A stretch of 39,938 nt of DNA, from positions 1-39,938 of the forward strand of contig CAYTHL010000008.1 in the NCBI GenBank assembly GCA_964437615.1, in the 5' to 3' direction. The stretch comes from RGIG4790 sp964437615 (GTDB taxonomy: Bacteria; Bacillota; Clostridia; Christensenellales; UBA1242). Shown here piece by piece: positions 1 through 7,210 of the stretch; the stretch's first letter is position 1, and each line of letters begins with the position of its first letter. Position numbers and translations under genes: made by a program. The notes beneath the pieces are model-generated. The model was not told where the DNA came from. It searched no databases and worked only from the letters and a program-made list of their open reading frames with translations.

Positions 1-55
1 GAGCATCTGCCTTACAAGCAGAGGGTCAGCGGTTCGAGCCCGTTAACTTCCACCA
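1..55 (+). tRNA. tRNA-Val (anticodon TAC), 5' end outside window
   Basis: The 3' part of a tRNA. The anticodon stem TCTGC/GCAGA encloses the loop CTTACAA, which gives anticodon TAC (Val). The T arm (AGCGG, loop TTCGAGC, CCGTT), a 7-nt acceptor strand, discriminator A and an encoded CCA (53-55) follow. The D arm and 5' acceptor strand are cut off by the window edge. Confidence 0.9.
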
Positions 56-90
56 AAATGTTGTTGACAAAATCCACAAAAGTGGGTTTT

Positions 91-165
91 GCGGGAATGG
101 CTCAGAGGTAGAGCACTGCCTTGCCAAGGCAGGGGCCGCGAGTTCGAATCTCGTTTCCCGCTCCA
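91..165 (+). tRNA. tRNA-Gly (anticodon GCC)
   Basis: Complete cloverleaf. Acceptor GCGGGAA pairs with TTCCCGC, the discriminator is T and CCA is encoded (163-165). The anticodon stem CTGCC/GGCAG holds the loop TTGCCAA, anticodon GCC. It lies 35 bp after tRNA-Val, so the two are probably co-transcribed. Confidence 0.96.
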
Positions 166-170
166 TCACT

Positions 171-199
171 AAGCCAGATAAATTGTTATCTGGCTTAAA
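171..199 (+). terminator. Hairpin after tRNA-Gly, probable terminator
   Basis: An 11-bp perfect stem, AAGCCAGATAA (171-181) with TTATCTGGCTT (186-196), has a 4-nt loop. The tail is A/T-rich but lacks a clean T run, so termination may be weak. Confidence 0.5.
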
Positions 200-292
200 T
201 ATTATCTCAAATTTGGGTATAATAATTGTAAAACAAGGGCGTTATCAACTGCGTTTTAAACTTAAATATTATCTCAAATTTGGGTATAATAA
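194..292 (+). repeat. 32-bp direct repeat pair with TATAAT, between tRNA genes
   Basis: The same 32 bases occur at 194-225 and 261-292 (67 bp apart). Each copy ends in GGGTATAATAA and so carries a perfect TATAAT (218-223 and 285-290), with TTAAAT 17 bp upstream as a weak -35. This could be a duplicated promoter feeding tRNA-Cys at 431. The rest of 293-430 shows no gene I can support. Confidence 0.6.
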
Positions 293-430
293 ATGTGATA
301 AATATCTATTTCTGCCACCAATAGTGACAAACTGCCAAGCGGCGGTAAAAATGGATAAATCAAAAACTTTGTTAAAACAAAAAAACTCTTTATATTATTA
401 TATGGCGGTAATAAAAACAAGGTATTTCGT

Positions 431-504
431 GGCGACATAGCCAAGCGGTAAGGCACGAGTCTGCAAAACTCCGATCCCCGGTTCAATTCCGGGTGTCGCC
501 TCCA
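431..504 (+). tRNA. tRNA-Cys (anticodon GCA)
   Basis: Acceptor GGCGACA pairs with TGTCGCC, the discriminator is T and CCA is encoded (502-504). The anticodon loop CTGCAAA gives GCA (Cys). The T arm is CCCGG, TTCAATT, CCGGG. Confidence 0.96.
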
Positions 505-510
505 AAAGAT

Positions 511-537
511 AAAACCACAGTATATTGTGGTTTTTTT
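511..537 (+). terminator. Rho-independent terminator of tRNA-Cys
   Basis: Stem AAAACCACA (511-519) pairs with TGTGGTTTT (526-534) around a 6-nt loop, and a run of T follows. The stretch 538-707 after it shows nothing recognisable. Confidence 0.85.
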
Positions 538-707
538 GTTGCAATAAATATTAAAAATTGTATCACATATAAATCTTGTCAGATTATTTTACATATCTTA
601 TTTAATTGCTTTTATTGAGCTATTAATTGATACTTACTATCTTGGTAAAGATGATAAACGAAATGTAATTTGTATAAGCCAATAGCCACTCAAAAATAAT
701 TATAATT

Positions 708-1163
708 TTATTTATGGTATGGTAGCCCAGCAGAAATTGCAAAGGCGCGGTAGATTTGCTCGGCCAAAACAACCCTAAAAAGCTGGTGAGGAAAGGTTAT
801 TTTACCAAAACTTATGCAAAAATTGGCAGCATTTTTTAATGCCTGCGATACGCCGTTGCTTCCGCCGATTATAAAGCTAATTGTGCTATTTGTTTGGCAA
901 ATGGATGCAATAAGCTCGCTTAATTCTGGGCTAGAAACCTGCTTGCCCATTCTGTCTGTTAGCACAATAGTGCCTTTTGCAGCGGCAAGCAGTAGTGCGC
1001 TCTCATCTTCTATCTTTTTGGCAACATTGCTTTCGCTGCTTTTTTCGGGAACCTCTATAATTTTTAGTTCGCAAAATTTACTTAGCCGCTTTGCGTACTC
1101 GCTAGTAGCGTCTAAATAAAACTTTTCTTTAATTTTGCCCACCGCCACAATATTAACTTTCAT
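708..1163 (-). CDS. rlmH: 23S rRNA (pseudouridine1915-N3)-methyltransferase RlmH
   Basis: SPOUT-family methyltransferase that methylates pseudouridine 1915 in helix 69 of 23S rRNA on assembled 70S ribosomes. The 151 residues span the whole family (about 155-159 aa). The start MKVNIVAVGKIKEKFY and the end EQIYRAFAISAGLPYHK match the RlmH ends closely, and the central IIGGSNGV segment is the SAM-binding trefoil-knot loop. It is transcribed away from the tRNA-Leu. No Shine-Dalgarno precedes the ATG; instead a -10-like TAAATT ends 6 nt before it, so the mRNA may be leaderless. The protein is intact and nothing else is odd. Confidence 0.95.
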   Translation of the reverse strand: MKVNIVAVGKIKEKFYLDATSEYAKRLSKFCELKIIEVPEKSSESNVAKKIEDESALLLAAAKGTIVLTDRMGKQVSSPELSELIASICQTNSTISFIIGGSNGVSQALKNAANFCISFGKITFPHQLFRVVLAEQIYRAFAISAGLPYHK

Positions 1164-1169
1164 AAATAT

Positions 1170-1198
1170 AATTTAGCATATTTTGTTTAATATTTCAA
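1170..1198 (-). promoter_or_regulatory. Candidate rlmH promoter placing the transcript start at the ATG
   Basis: Read on the minus strand: TTGAAA (1198-1193), 17-bp spacer, TAAATT (1175-1170), then 6 nt to the ATG at 1163. A start about 7 nt after the -10 would fall on the initiation codon. Confidence 0.45.
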
Positions 1199-1249
1199 GA
1201 ATTTTTTAAGTTTGCATTAAATTTTACAAAATTTGCCGCAAAGCCTTAT

Positions 1250-1284
1250 TTTATGGGATACTATGTGTGGCATAAAACCATAAA
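1250..1284. repeat. Dispersed palindrome, copy 1 (TATGyCTGGCATA family)
   Basis: Imperfect palindrome with core CTATGTGTGGCATAAAACC and outer arms TTTATGG/CCATAAA. On the minus strand it matches the consensus GGTGTTATGCCASACATARTACC found at five other places in this window. It lies between divergent rlmH and tRNA-Leu. Confidence 0.6.
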
Positions 1285-1436
1285 GGTTCAAATTATTATG
1301 GCTAATTTTTTAATAAACCTAAATATATTTTTGCAAAATAGTTGCAAAGTTTAAAAAGTTGTTATATAATTATTTGCAGTGATTGCCCACGAGAACATAT
1401 TTGCAAAAAAGGCAACCCACCCAATATCAAACTTAT

Positions 1437-1523
1437 GCGGATGTGGCGAAATCGGCAGACGCAAGGGACTTAAAATCCCTCGGGAGCAATCCTGTATCGG
1501 TTCAAGTCCGATCATCCGCACCA
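1437..1523 (+). tRNA. tRNA-Leu (anticodon TAA)
   Basis: Class II tRNA with a long variable arm. Acceptor GCGGATG pairs with CATCCGC, the discriminator is A and CCA is encoded (1521-1523). The anticodon stem AGGGA/TCCCT holds the loop CTTAAAA, anticodon TAA. The variable arm is CGGGAGCAATCCTG. Confidence 0.96.
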
Positions 1524-1530
1524 AACAAAA

Positions 1531-1555
1531 ATAATCCAAGTTGGGTTGTTTTTTC
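1531..1555 (+). terminator. Weak terminator after tRNA-Leu
   Basis: AATCCA pairs with TGGGTT around a 3-nt loop (one G-T pair), followed by GTTTTTTC. The stem is short, so confidence is moderate. Confidence 0.45.
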
Positions 1556-1682
1556 TATTTAAAGCAATTTTTGGTATTATCTGCAATGCTTGGCGAAAAT
1601 GGTAGAAATATAAAATATAATCTTAAAATTGCTACTAGTTTTATTGGTGGATTTTGATTTTTTAAAAAACCTTCATTTTTAG

Positions 1683-1738
1683 TTGACAATATGAATAAGT
1701 GTTCATATAATAGAGTATATGAATATTTTTTCATATTC
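1683..1738 (+). promoter_or_regulatory. Consensus promoter with two ArsR/SmtB-type operators
   Basis: TTGACA (1683-1688), a 17-bp spacer and TATAAT (1706-1711) form a perfect SigA promoter. The spacer is an inverted repeat, ATATGAA (1689-1695), 6 nt, TTCATAT (1702-1708). A second, ATATGA (1717-1722) with TCATAT (1731-1736), lies at and just after the expected transcript start. ATATGAA-n-TTCATAT is the style of site bound by CadC/SmtB repressors (family knowledge). A repressor here would block RNA polymerase until metal releases it. Confidence 0.85.
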
Positions 1739-1787
1739 GGTTAATTAAAAGTTTTGTTATTTTGCACAGTATAGCAAGGAGAAAGAG

Positions 1788-2138
1788 ATGCTAAAAAAGG
1801 TTGCATGTAGTGGAAAAAGCTATTGCGAAAAGCGGCGTCAGGTTACTGACGAAGTTGGACGCATGTTTAAGATTTTGGCCGACCACACTAGGCTAGAATT
1901 GCTGTTTGCTTTGCAAACGGGCGACATGTGCGTTGGCGACCTTGTAAATTTGCTTGGGTTTTCTCAAAGCCTAATAAGTCATCAGCTAAAAGTTATGCGA
2001 GATGGTCAGCTTGTTTTGGCAACGCGGCGTGGCAACAAGGTTTATTACAGCCTTGCGGACGATCATGTGGTTAAACTTCTTGAAATTGCCAAAGTTCACG
2101 CTAGCGAAAAGGTAAAAGCCGATTTGTCTGCTCTATAA
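1788..2138 (+). CDS. Metal-sensing ArsR/SmtB (CadC-like) repressor
   Basis: A 116-residue winged-helix repressor of the ArsR/SmtB family that should bind the operators just upstream and leave them when it binds metal. The recognition helix region is FSQSLISHQLKVMRDGQLV and the wing is RRGNKVYYSL. Two metal sites can be read: cysteines C7, C13 and C48 (in TGDMCVGD), as in the CadC thiolate site for Cd/Pb/Zn, and D91, H93, H104 and E107 (spacing DxH, x10, HxxE), the alpha-5 zinc site of SmtB. Having both resembles Staphylococcus CadC. GGAGAAAG precedes the ATG. The ATPase gene starts 70 bp later and is probably in the same transcript. The exact metal is not settled by sequence. Confidence 0.92.
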   Translation: MLKKVACSGKSYCEKRRQVTDEVGRMFKILADHTRLELLFALQTGDMCVGDLVNLLGFSQSLISHQLKVMRDGQLVLATRRGNKVYYSLADDHVVKLLEIAKVHASEKVKADLSAL

Positions 2139-2208
2139 AAATTTTAACCGCAAAACTTAGAAAACTTAACAATAAAAAGCAATTTTTGAAAAACTTAAAA
2201 GGATTTTT

Positions 2209-4332
2209 ATGAAAAAAACATTTAAACTGGGATACATTCATTGTGCGGGGTGTTCGGTGGCGCTGCAAGAAAAAATCAGCAAAGTGCCAAATGTAAATAG
2301 CGCGCAAATAAATTTTGTCACCCGCATTGTAACGCTAGACATAGAGTCTAAAAACGCAAAGCAAACCATGGAAGCCGTTGAGGCGGCTATTCACGAGTTT
2401 GATAAAACCATTAAAATTCTGCCAGTGCACGCCGATGAGCATCATGGCGGCAAGCAACAAAAGGTGCAAAACATTTTGCTTATGGTTGGTGTTGTCCTTT
2501 GGGCGATAGGTATGGTAGTTGAGTTTATTGTATCTGCGCCGTTACTGAGCTATCTTTTTGTGTACTTGGCGGCCTATGCGCTTGTAGCTTATCCAGTGCT
2601 GTGGCAGGCGGCTAAAAATATTTGCCGAGGCAAGGTGTTTGACGAAAACTTTTTAATGAGCATTGCAACCATTGGTGCTTTTATTATCGGCGAGTATGTA
2701 GAAGGCGTTGCTGTTATGATATTCTATCAAATTGGCGAGCTATTTAACCACAAAATCAGCGAGCATAGCGAGAACAATATTAAAAGTTTAGCCTCGCTAA
2801 AAAGCACAATGGCAGAACTGCTTTGCAAAGACGGCACAACCAAGCCAACACTTTTAGAAAAGATTAAAATTGGCGACAAAATTGTGGTATCTGCTGGCGA
2901 AAGAGTTGCGCTAGACGGCAAGATTATTAGCGGCGGAAGCAATTTTAATACGTCTGCAATAACTGGCGAAAGCGTTGGTAAGTACCTAACGATGGGCGAT
3001 AGCGTTATAAGTGGATACATTGCTGAAGATGGCGCTGTTACCATAGAGGTGACGGCGGACGTCCAAAACTGCACCGTTAGTAAAATTGTGCAAATGGTAG
3101 AAGATGCGTTGGCAAGCAAGGCAAACATAGAAAAGTTTATTAGCCGATTTGCCAAATATTACACTCCGGTTGTTGTGTCTTTGGCACTTTTAATTTGCTT
3201 TATTGGGCCGGCTTTTTACGGCTACACGTTGGCGGCATTTAGCACTTGGGCATACAGAGGCCTATCTTTTTTGGTGGTAAGTTGTCCGTGCGCACTGGTG
3301 CTTAGTGTTCCGCTTGCCTACTTTGCCGGCATTGGCACCATGGCTAAGCGGGGCATACTAGTTAAGGGCAGCAATTATCTAGAAAAATTGGCAAAAGTAA
3401 ACACCATAGTCTTTGACAAAACCGGCACCTTAACCACGGGTATTTTTGAAGTGGAAGAGGTTGTTAGCCTTGGAGAAAAGGAGCAAAGCGAGATTTTGGA
3501 GCTAATTAGCTATGGCGAAAGTTTTTCTAATCACTCAATAGCTAAATCTATTTGCTTAAACTATTGTCAAACGTCGGGCAAAAGCATAAACATTGCATGG
3601 GTAAATGGCTACACCGAAGTTGCGGGCGGCGGCGTTATTGCCAACATTTTTATGGAAGACTGCATTGTTGGCAACGCTAAATTTTTGCAAGATAACGGCG
3701 TAGAAGTGCCGGCGTTAGACACTCACAAAACAATAGTGTATTTGGCGACTGGCGGAGTGTGTCAAGGCTATGTTTGTTTGGCAGACAAACTTAAACCCGA
3801 TGCTGCAAGTACCATTGCGGCGCTAAAAAAGAAGGGCATAACTACTGCCATGTTTACCGGCGACAATGACGCTGTTGCCAAGGATATAGCGGGCAGTGTT
3901 GGGCTAGACGAGTATTTTGCCGGGCTGCTTCCTGCCCAAAAGGTAGAAAAATTACAAGACTTGCAGCGTGCAGCAAAGGCATCAAAAAAGTGCGTGGGTT
4001 TTGTTGGCGACGGCATAAACGATGCGCCAGCGCTTAGTGCAGCCGATGTTGGCATTGCCATGGGCGGTAAGGGCAGCGATATCGCGGTAGAAAGTGCCGA
4101 CATGGTTATATTGCGTGACGAGCCAAGCAGTATTATACCAGCAATAAAAATAGCTAAAAGAACAATGAGAATTGTTTGGCAAAACATAATTTTTTCTATT
4201 GGTATAAAACTTGCAACATTATTACTTATAAGTTTTGGACTTGCTGGCATGTGGCTTGCCGTTTTTGCTGATGTGGGGGTTAGCATTTTAGCCGTACTCA
4301 ACAGCTTTTTTGGGGTGTCTTTGGGGCAATAA
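2209..4332 (+). CDS. cadA: Zn/Cd/Pb-exporting P1B-type ATPase
   Basis: A 707-residue heavy-metal efflux pump of the plasma membrane. It has an N-terminal HMA domain with CAGC (C12, C15) and a short His-containing linker (HADEHHGG, near residue 80). The TGES actuator motif is at 252-255, the CPC ion site at 359-361 in a membrane helix, the phosphorylated DKTGT at D403, and GDGIND at 600-605. CPC together with the last-helix FADVGVSILAVLNSF (Asp as in ZntA/CadA) points to divalent Zn/Cd/Pb rather than Cu. The usual HP dipeptide of the nucleotide-binding domain reads HS (SNHSIAKS). AAAGGA precedes the ATG. The last six codons form the left arm of the hairpin repeat at 4308-4536, so the C-terminal residues FGVSLGQ may have been shaped by that element. 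Confidence 0.95.
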   Translation: MKKTFKLGYIHCAGCSVALQEKISKVPNVNSAQINFVTRIVTLDIESKNAKQTMEAVEAAIHEFDKTIKILPVHADEHHGGKQQKVQNILLMVGVVLWAIGMVVEFIVSAPLLSYLFVYLAAYALVAYPVLWQAAKNICRGKVFDENFLMSIATIGAFIIGEYVEGVAVMIFYQIGELFNHKISEHSENNIKSLASLKSTMAELLCKDGTTKPTLLEKIKIGDKIVVSAGERVALDGKIISGGSNFNTSAITGESVGKYLTMGDSVISGYIAEDGAVTIEVTADVQNCTVSKIVQMVEDALASKANIEKFISRFAKYYTPVVVSLALLICFIGPAFYGYTLAAFSTWAYRGLSFLVVSCPCALVLSVPLAYFAGIGTMAKRGILVKGSNYLEKLAKVNTIVFDKTGTLTTGIFEVEEVVSLGEKEQSEILELISYGESFSNHSIAKSICLNYCQTSGKSINIAWVNGYTEVAGGGVIANIFMEDCIVGNAKFLQDNGVEVPALDTHKTIVYLATGGVCQGYVCLADKLKPDAASTIAALKKKGITTAMFTGDNDAVAKDIAGSVGLDEYFAGLLPAQKVEKLQDLQRAAKASKKCVGFVGDGINDAPALSAADVGIAMGGKGSDIAVESADMVILRDEPSSIIPAIKIAKRTMRIVWQNIIFSIGIKLATLLLISFGLAGMWLAVFADVGVSILAVLNSFFGVSLGQ

Positions 4333-4536
4333 TTGCGTCGTTGTCATTTTACCACTTGGTCATTTAGGTGTTGGGGACCCAAACAAGTTGCGGGCGCACA
4401 AATTGTTTGGGAGAGGAACAACCGCGGCGACAACTGAGGTTTTGCCCAAAACCGATGCAAAGCTGCGGTTGTGACGAAAACTCCCTCGTGGATAAAATGT
4501 CAATTCCTTGTTCTTGCACCCAAATACACCCCAAAA
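4308..4536 (+). repeat. Conserved-apex hairpin element, copy at cadA stop, carrying an insert
   Basis: The outer arms are TTTTGGGGTGTCTTTGGG with GCAA (4308-4329) and their complement at 4514-4536, with one mismatch and one bulge. Inside, CATTTTA-CCAC pairs with GTGGATAAAATG. The apex TCATTT/AAAACTCC is split by a separate element (4366-4476). The family box CCTTGTTCTTGC lies at the 3' side. The left arm overlaps the end of cadA and ends directly before its TAA. Confidence 0.75.
4366..4476 (-). mobile_element. Nested ~110-bp folded insert, copy 1
   Basis: It sits exactly at the apical loop of the surrounding hairpin (after TCATTT, before AAAACTCC). Read on the minus strand it holds ACAACCGC/GCGGTTGT (8 bp) around a hairpin GGTTTT-GGGC-AAAACC, then CCTCT, then CCCAAACAA/TTGTTTGGG. 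The same layout, with different bases in the stems, recurs at 19220-19328 on the plus strand in the same apical position. There is no coding potential. It could be a mobile structured element; none of the ribozyme cores I know is evident. Confidence 0.6.
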
Positions 4537-4544
4537 GGTGGGAA

Positions 4545-4634
4545 TGCATCTTTGGGGCAATAAACTCGCGTCAAGTGCGCTTGCCGCAACACTCATTTAC
4601 TCAAAAGTAAAAACTCGCGTCGCGGCTGCAAAGC
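4545..4634 (+). repeat. Conserved-apex hairpin element, truncated copy
   Basis: It begins GCATCTTTGGGGCAATAA, like the copy at 39821, and contains TGCGCTTGCCGCAACACTCA, the apical stem TTTAC-TCAAAA-GTAAA and CTCGCGTCGCGGCTGC. No matching right outer arm is found, so it seems truncated. Confidence 0.6.
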
Positions 4635-4696
4635 TAACGAAATTATATAAAAATTCCTTTTAGTACTTAAAATCTGCTCCAAAACCAAACTCACTT

Positions 4697-4735
4697 GTGT
4701 CATCCCGAGCGCAGAGCGATGGGATCTGACAACAC
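4697..4735. repeat. Short dispersed-type repeat (GTCATCCCGAGCG... style)
   Basis: It runs from GTGTCATCCCGAGCGCAGAG to GGATCTGACAACAC; the ends GTGTCA/TGACAaCAC and CCCGA/TGGGA are complementary. From memory, sequences of this type are scattered in many gut-bacterial genomes. Only one copy is present here, so repeat status rests on recollection. Confidence 0.4.
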
Positions 4736-4754
4736 TGGCTTGAAATAGGATATT

Positions 4755-4803
4755 GCCCCCTAGTAAGGGGGCTGGCTGTCGTAGGTAGGCTGAGGGTTGT
4801 TCG
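4755..4803 (+). repeat. Second short dispersed-type repeat with CCCCC/GGGGG hairpin
   Basis: A hairpin CCCCC-TAGTAA-GGGGG is followed by CTGGCTGTCGTAGGTAGGCT and GAGGGTTGTTC. This form also resembles intergenic repeats I have seen in Bacillota. It is a single copy here. Confidence 0.35.
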
Positions 4804-4879
4804 GTTTAAGTGCGGATATTATTTGTGTTCTGCTGGGTGGGCGGATTGGTTAAAAATAAAATCATTATATTTAAAAAAG

Positions 4880-4909
4880 TAGACAAGGGGGCTATTTTTT
4901 TGATATTAT
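4880..4909 (+). promoter_or_regulatory. Candidate argS promoter
   Basis: TAGACA (4880-4885), 18-bp spacer, TATTAT (4904-4909), about 60 bp upstream of the argS ATG. Confidence 0.45.
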
Positions 4910-4968
4910 AGGGGCTAGATTGGTGCGGGTTGCCGTAAAAAGTATAAGCAAAAAGGAAAAAAGCCAAG

Positions 4969-6729
4969 ATGAATTTAAAACAGTTAATTACATCAGATTT
5001 ACAGTCAAGTTTGAATAAATGCGGCATAAACGCCGAGGCGTCAGTTAGCCAAAGCGGCAAACCAGATATTGCAGATTATCAAACAAACATGGCGTTTTCG
5101 CTTGCAAAACAGATGCAAGTTGCGCCCATGGTGGCTGCGCAAAAAATTGTTGACAATTTGCCAAAGTCGGACGCATACGAGGCAAGCATAACGCCGCCCG
5201 CATTTATTAATTTTAAGTTTACAAGTGTAGGGCTAAACAAGTTTGCCAATTATTGCCTAGCGGATGCCATGGTTGGCGTGCAGAAAGTGGAGAACCCCCG
5301 TAAAATTTTTATGGATTACGGCGGTGCTAATGTGGCAAAAGAGCTGCATATTGGGCATTTGCGTTCGCCCATTATTGGCGAAAGTTTGGCAAGGCTGCAC
5401 AAGTTGCTTGGAGATAATGTAATCAGCGACGTTTATCTGGGAGATTGGGGTACGCAAATGGGATTAACCATTGCCCAAATGGAAGACGAGGGCTGGCTAG
5501 AATTTGAGTTTGGCAGAGCCGAAAAGCCACAAAAAATTACCCTAGAAATGCTAAATATAGCATATCCCAAGGCGAGCAAGCGCAAATCTTCCGACACCCA
5601 ATTTAAAAAGCGCGCAGACGATTACACTCTAAAAGTGCAAAATAAGCAGCAACCATATTACGGCATTTACCAAACCATTTGGAAACTTTCGGTGGATAGA
5701 ATTAAGCAAAATTACACCACGCTTGGTTGCAATTTTGACCTATACAATGGCGAAAGCACGGCGCAGCCATGGGTAGAGCCAACAATAGAAATTTTTAAGC
5801 AAAAGGGGCTGGCTAAGCGCAGCAACGGGGCACTAATTGTAGATGTTAGCTTGCCGGGCGAGAACGAGCCAAGCGGCAAGTTTGACCAAAACGGCAAGGA
5901 ACTTCTTAAAAATCCTATGCCGCCAGTAATGCTTCAAAAGACAAACGGCGGCGACATTTACGACAGCACCGAGCTTGCCACCATAAACATGCGCTACACA
6001 AAATACAAGCCAGATGAGTTTATTTATGTGGTGGACAACCGCCAAAGTCAGCATTTTGTTATAGCGTTTAGGGCAGCCAAAATGGCTGGGCTGGTTGCCC
6101 AAGATACCGTGCTTAAACATGTTGCCTATGGCACAATAAACGGCGCAGACGGCAAACCGTTTAAAACCCGCAGTGGAGATGTGGTTAAACTAGAAGATAT
6201 TATAGAACTAATTAAACAGAGTGCGGTCAAAAAACTTGCCGAAAACGGGATAGAGGGCAGCGACGACTTGGCGCTAGAAATTGGTCTTGCCGCCATAAAG
6301 TTTGCCGATTTGTCTTGCTTGTGTAGCCGTGATTATGTTTTTGATATAGATAAATTTTCTAGCTTTGAGGGCAAAACTGGGCCATATATTCAGTACACTG
6401 GCACCCGAATAAAAAGTTTGCTATCTAAGGCTTCAGGCAAGCCAACAAAAATAGATATATTTGACGCCGACCAGCGTGAAATTGTGCTTGCACTAGACAA
6501 ATTGTGTGCTGCATATGCGTCTAGTTATGCAGATTATTCGCTAAATTCTTTATGTTTGGCGTTGTATAACCTTTGTGCCGCCTTCAGCCGTTTTTACAAT
6601 AATACTCGCATTTTAACCGAGCCAGACGACAACAAACGGGGCAGCTATCTAGCCTTATGCCGTCTAGTGCTTCGTGCAATAGAGCAAGCGAGTGATGTTA
6701 TTGGGTTTGTTATACCAAACCGCATGTAG
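4969..6729 (+). CDS. argS: Arginyl-tRNA synthetase
   Basis: Class I synthetase that charges tRNA-Arg in the cytoplasm. The 586 residues match the family (about 550-600). The N-terminal Add1 domain occupies roughly 1-110. The signature DYGGANVAKELHIGHLRS contains HIGH at 127-130. The Rossmann core continues to about 400, with FKTRSGDVVKL where KMSKS would be; ArgRS commonly lacks a canonical KMSKS. The C-terminal helical anticodon-binding domain includes GPYIQYTGTRI and ends FVIPNRM. AAGGA lies 13 nt before the ATG. The stop codon is the first base pair of the hairpin element starting at 6729. No T-box is visible upstream. Confidence 0.97.
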   Translation: MNLKQLITSDLQSSLNKCGINAEASVSQSGKPDIADYQTNMAFSLAKQMQVAPMVAAQKIVDNLPKSDAYEASITPPAFINFKFTSVGLNKFANYCLADAMVGVQKVENPRKIFMDYGGANVAKELHIGHLRSPIIGESLARLHKLLGDNVISDVYLGDWGTQMGLTIAQMEDEGWLEFEFGRAEKPQKITLEMLNIAYPKASKRKSSDTQFKKRADDYTLKVQNKQQPYYGIYQTIWKLSVDRIKQNYTTLGCNFDLYNGESTAQPWVEPTIEIFKQKGLAKRSNGALIVDVSLPGENEPSGKFDQNGKELLKNPMPPVMLQKTNGGDIYDSTELATINMRYTKYKPDEFIYVVDNRQSQHFVIAFRAAKMAGLVAQDTVLKHVAYGTINGADGKPFKTRSGDVVKLEDIIELIKQSAVKKLAENGIEGSDDLALEIGLAAIKFADLSCLCSRDYVFDIDKFSSFEGKTGPYIQYTGTRIKSLLSKASGKPTKIDIFDADQREIVLALDKLCAAYASSYADYSLNSLCLALYNLCAAFSRFYNNTRILTEPDDNKRGSYLALCRLVLRAIEQASDVIGFVIPNRM

Positions 6730-6856
6730 TATTTGCCCTTATTTTTGTGTTGGGCTACGTCAGTTTGCCGTTCGCTTGCTCATTTGCGCTATAGCAAAAT
6801 CGCTGCGACTCACTTGCCAAACTTCCTTGCCCAGCATCAAAACTAAGGGCAAATAC
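6729..6856 (+). repeat. Conserved-apex hairpin element, copy at argS stop
   Basis: Outer arms GTATTTGCCCTTA (6729-6741) and TAAGGGCAAATAC (6844-6856) are a perfect 13-bp inverted repeat, extended inward by TTTTTG/CAAAAC and TGTTGGGC/GCCCAGCA. The middle arms are AGTTTG/CAAACT. The apex TCA-TTTGC-GCTATA-GCAAA-ATC has a compensated A-to-G/T-to-C change relative to TTTAC/GTAAA in other copies. It starts on the last base of the argS stop codon. Confidence 0.8.
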
Positions 6857-7112
6857 AGGACTGATTACAAGTTGTGTGGCGGGTATTGAGCTCGCGGGCT
6901 TACTTATCTCCAACCAAAAATCGCGCAAATACACATGTAGATTTAGAATTGTTGGGGCAAATACAGGACTGATTACAAGTTGTGTGGCGGGTATTGAGCT
7001 CGCGGGCTTACTTATCTCCAACCAAAAATCGCGCAAATACACATGTAGATTTAGAATTGTTGGGGCAAATACAGAACTTTAACAAGTTGTGTGGCGGGTA
7101 TTGCGCTCGCGG
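6848..7112 (+). repeat. 108-bp tandem repeat, 2.4 units
   Basis: Units begin GGCAAATACAGGACTGATTA at 6848 and 6956; a third partial unit starts at 7064 and decays after about 7112. The first unit starts inside the right arm of the argS hairpin element and shares its GGGCAAATAC. Each unit includes CTTACTTATCTCC and CAAAAATCGCGC. Because 108 is divisible by three, long open frames run through it, but I do not think they code. Confidence 0.9.
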
Positions 7113-7154
7113 CTGCGTTTTGGGGCAGTCATTTGATAATAGAGGCACAAACAA

Positions 7155-7180
7155 GGGTGTTATGCCACACATAGTACCCC
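7155..7180 (+). repeat. Dispersed palindrome, copy 2, just upstream of queH
   Basis: GGTGTTATG (7156-7164), loop, CATAGTACC (7170-7178), flanked by extra G/C. It lies about 30 nt before the queH start and could form a hairpin in the 5' leader. Confidence 0.6.
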
Positions 7181-7210
7181 ACAAATACTGGCAAAGAGAG
7201 GTGTTTTGAT

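Noticed and set aside
3768..4301. Long minus-strand frame opposite cadA
   Set aside because: Shadow of the well-supported ATPase frame; no start signals and a composition typical of antisense reading.
4366..4476. Nested insert as a known self-cleaving ribozyme (hammerhead, twister, pistol, HDV-like)
   Set aside because: I looked for the conserved cores (for example CTGATGA/GAAA) and did not find a match. Base-pairing order alone is not enough for such a claim.
4360..4610. Open frames of 60-80 codons in the region after cadA
   Set aside because: They lie within hairpin repeats and the nested insert; composition and starts do not support coding.
6755..7082. Open frames on both strands through the 108-bp tandem repeat, predicting a repetitive protein
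   Set aside because: They exist because 108 is a multiple of three; they have no ribosome site and the unit is part of an intergenic repeat family.
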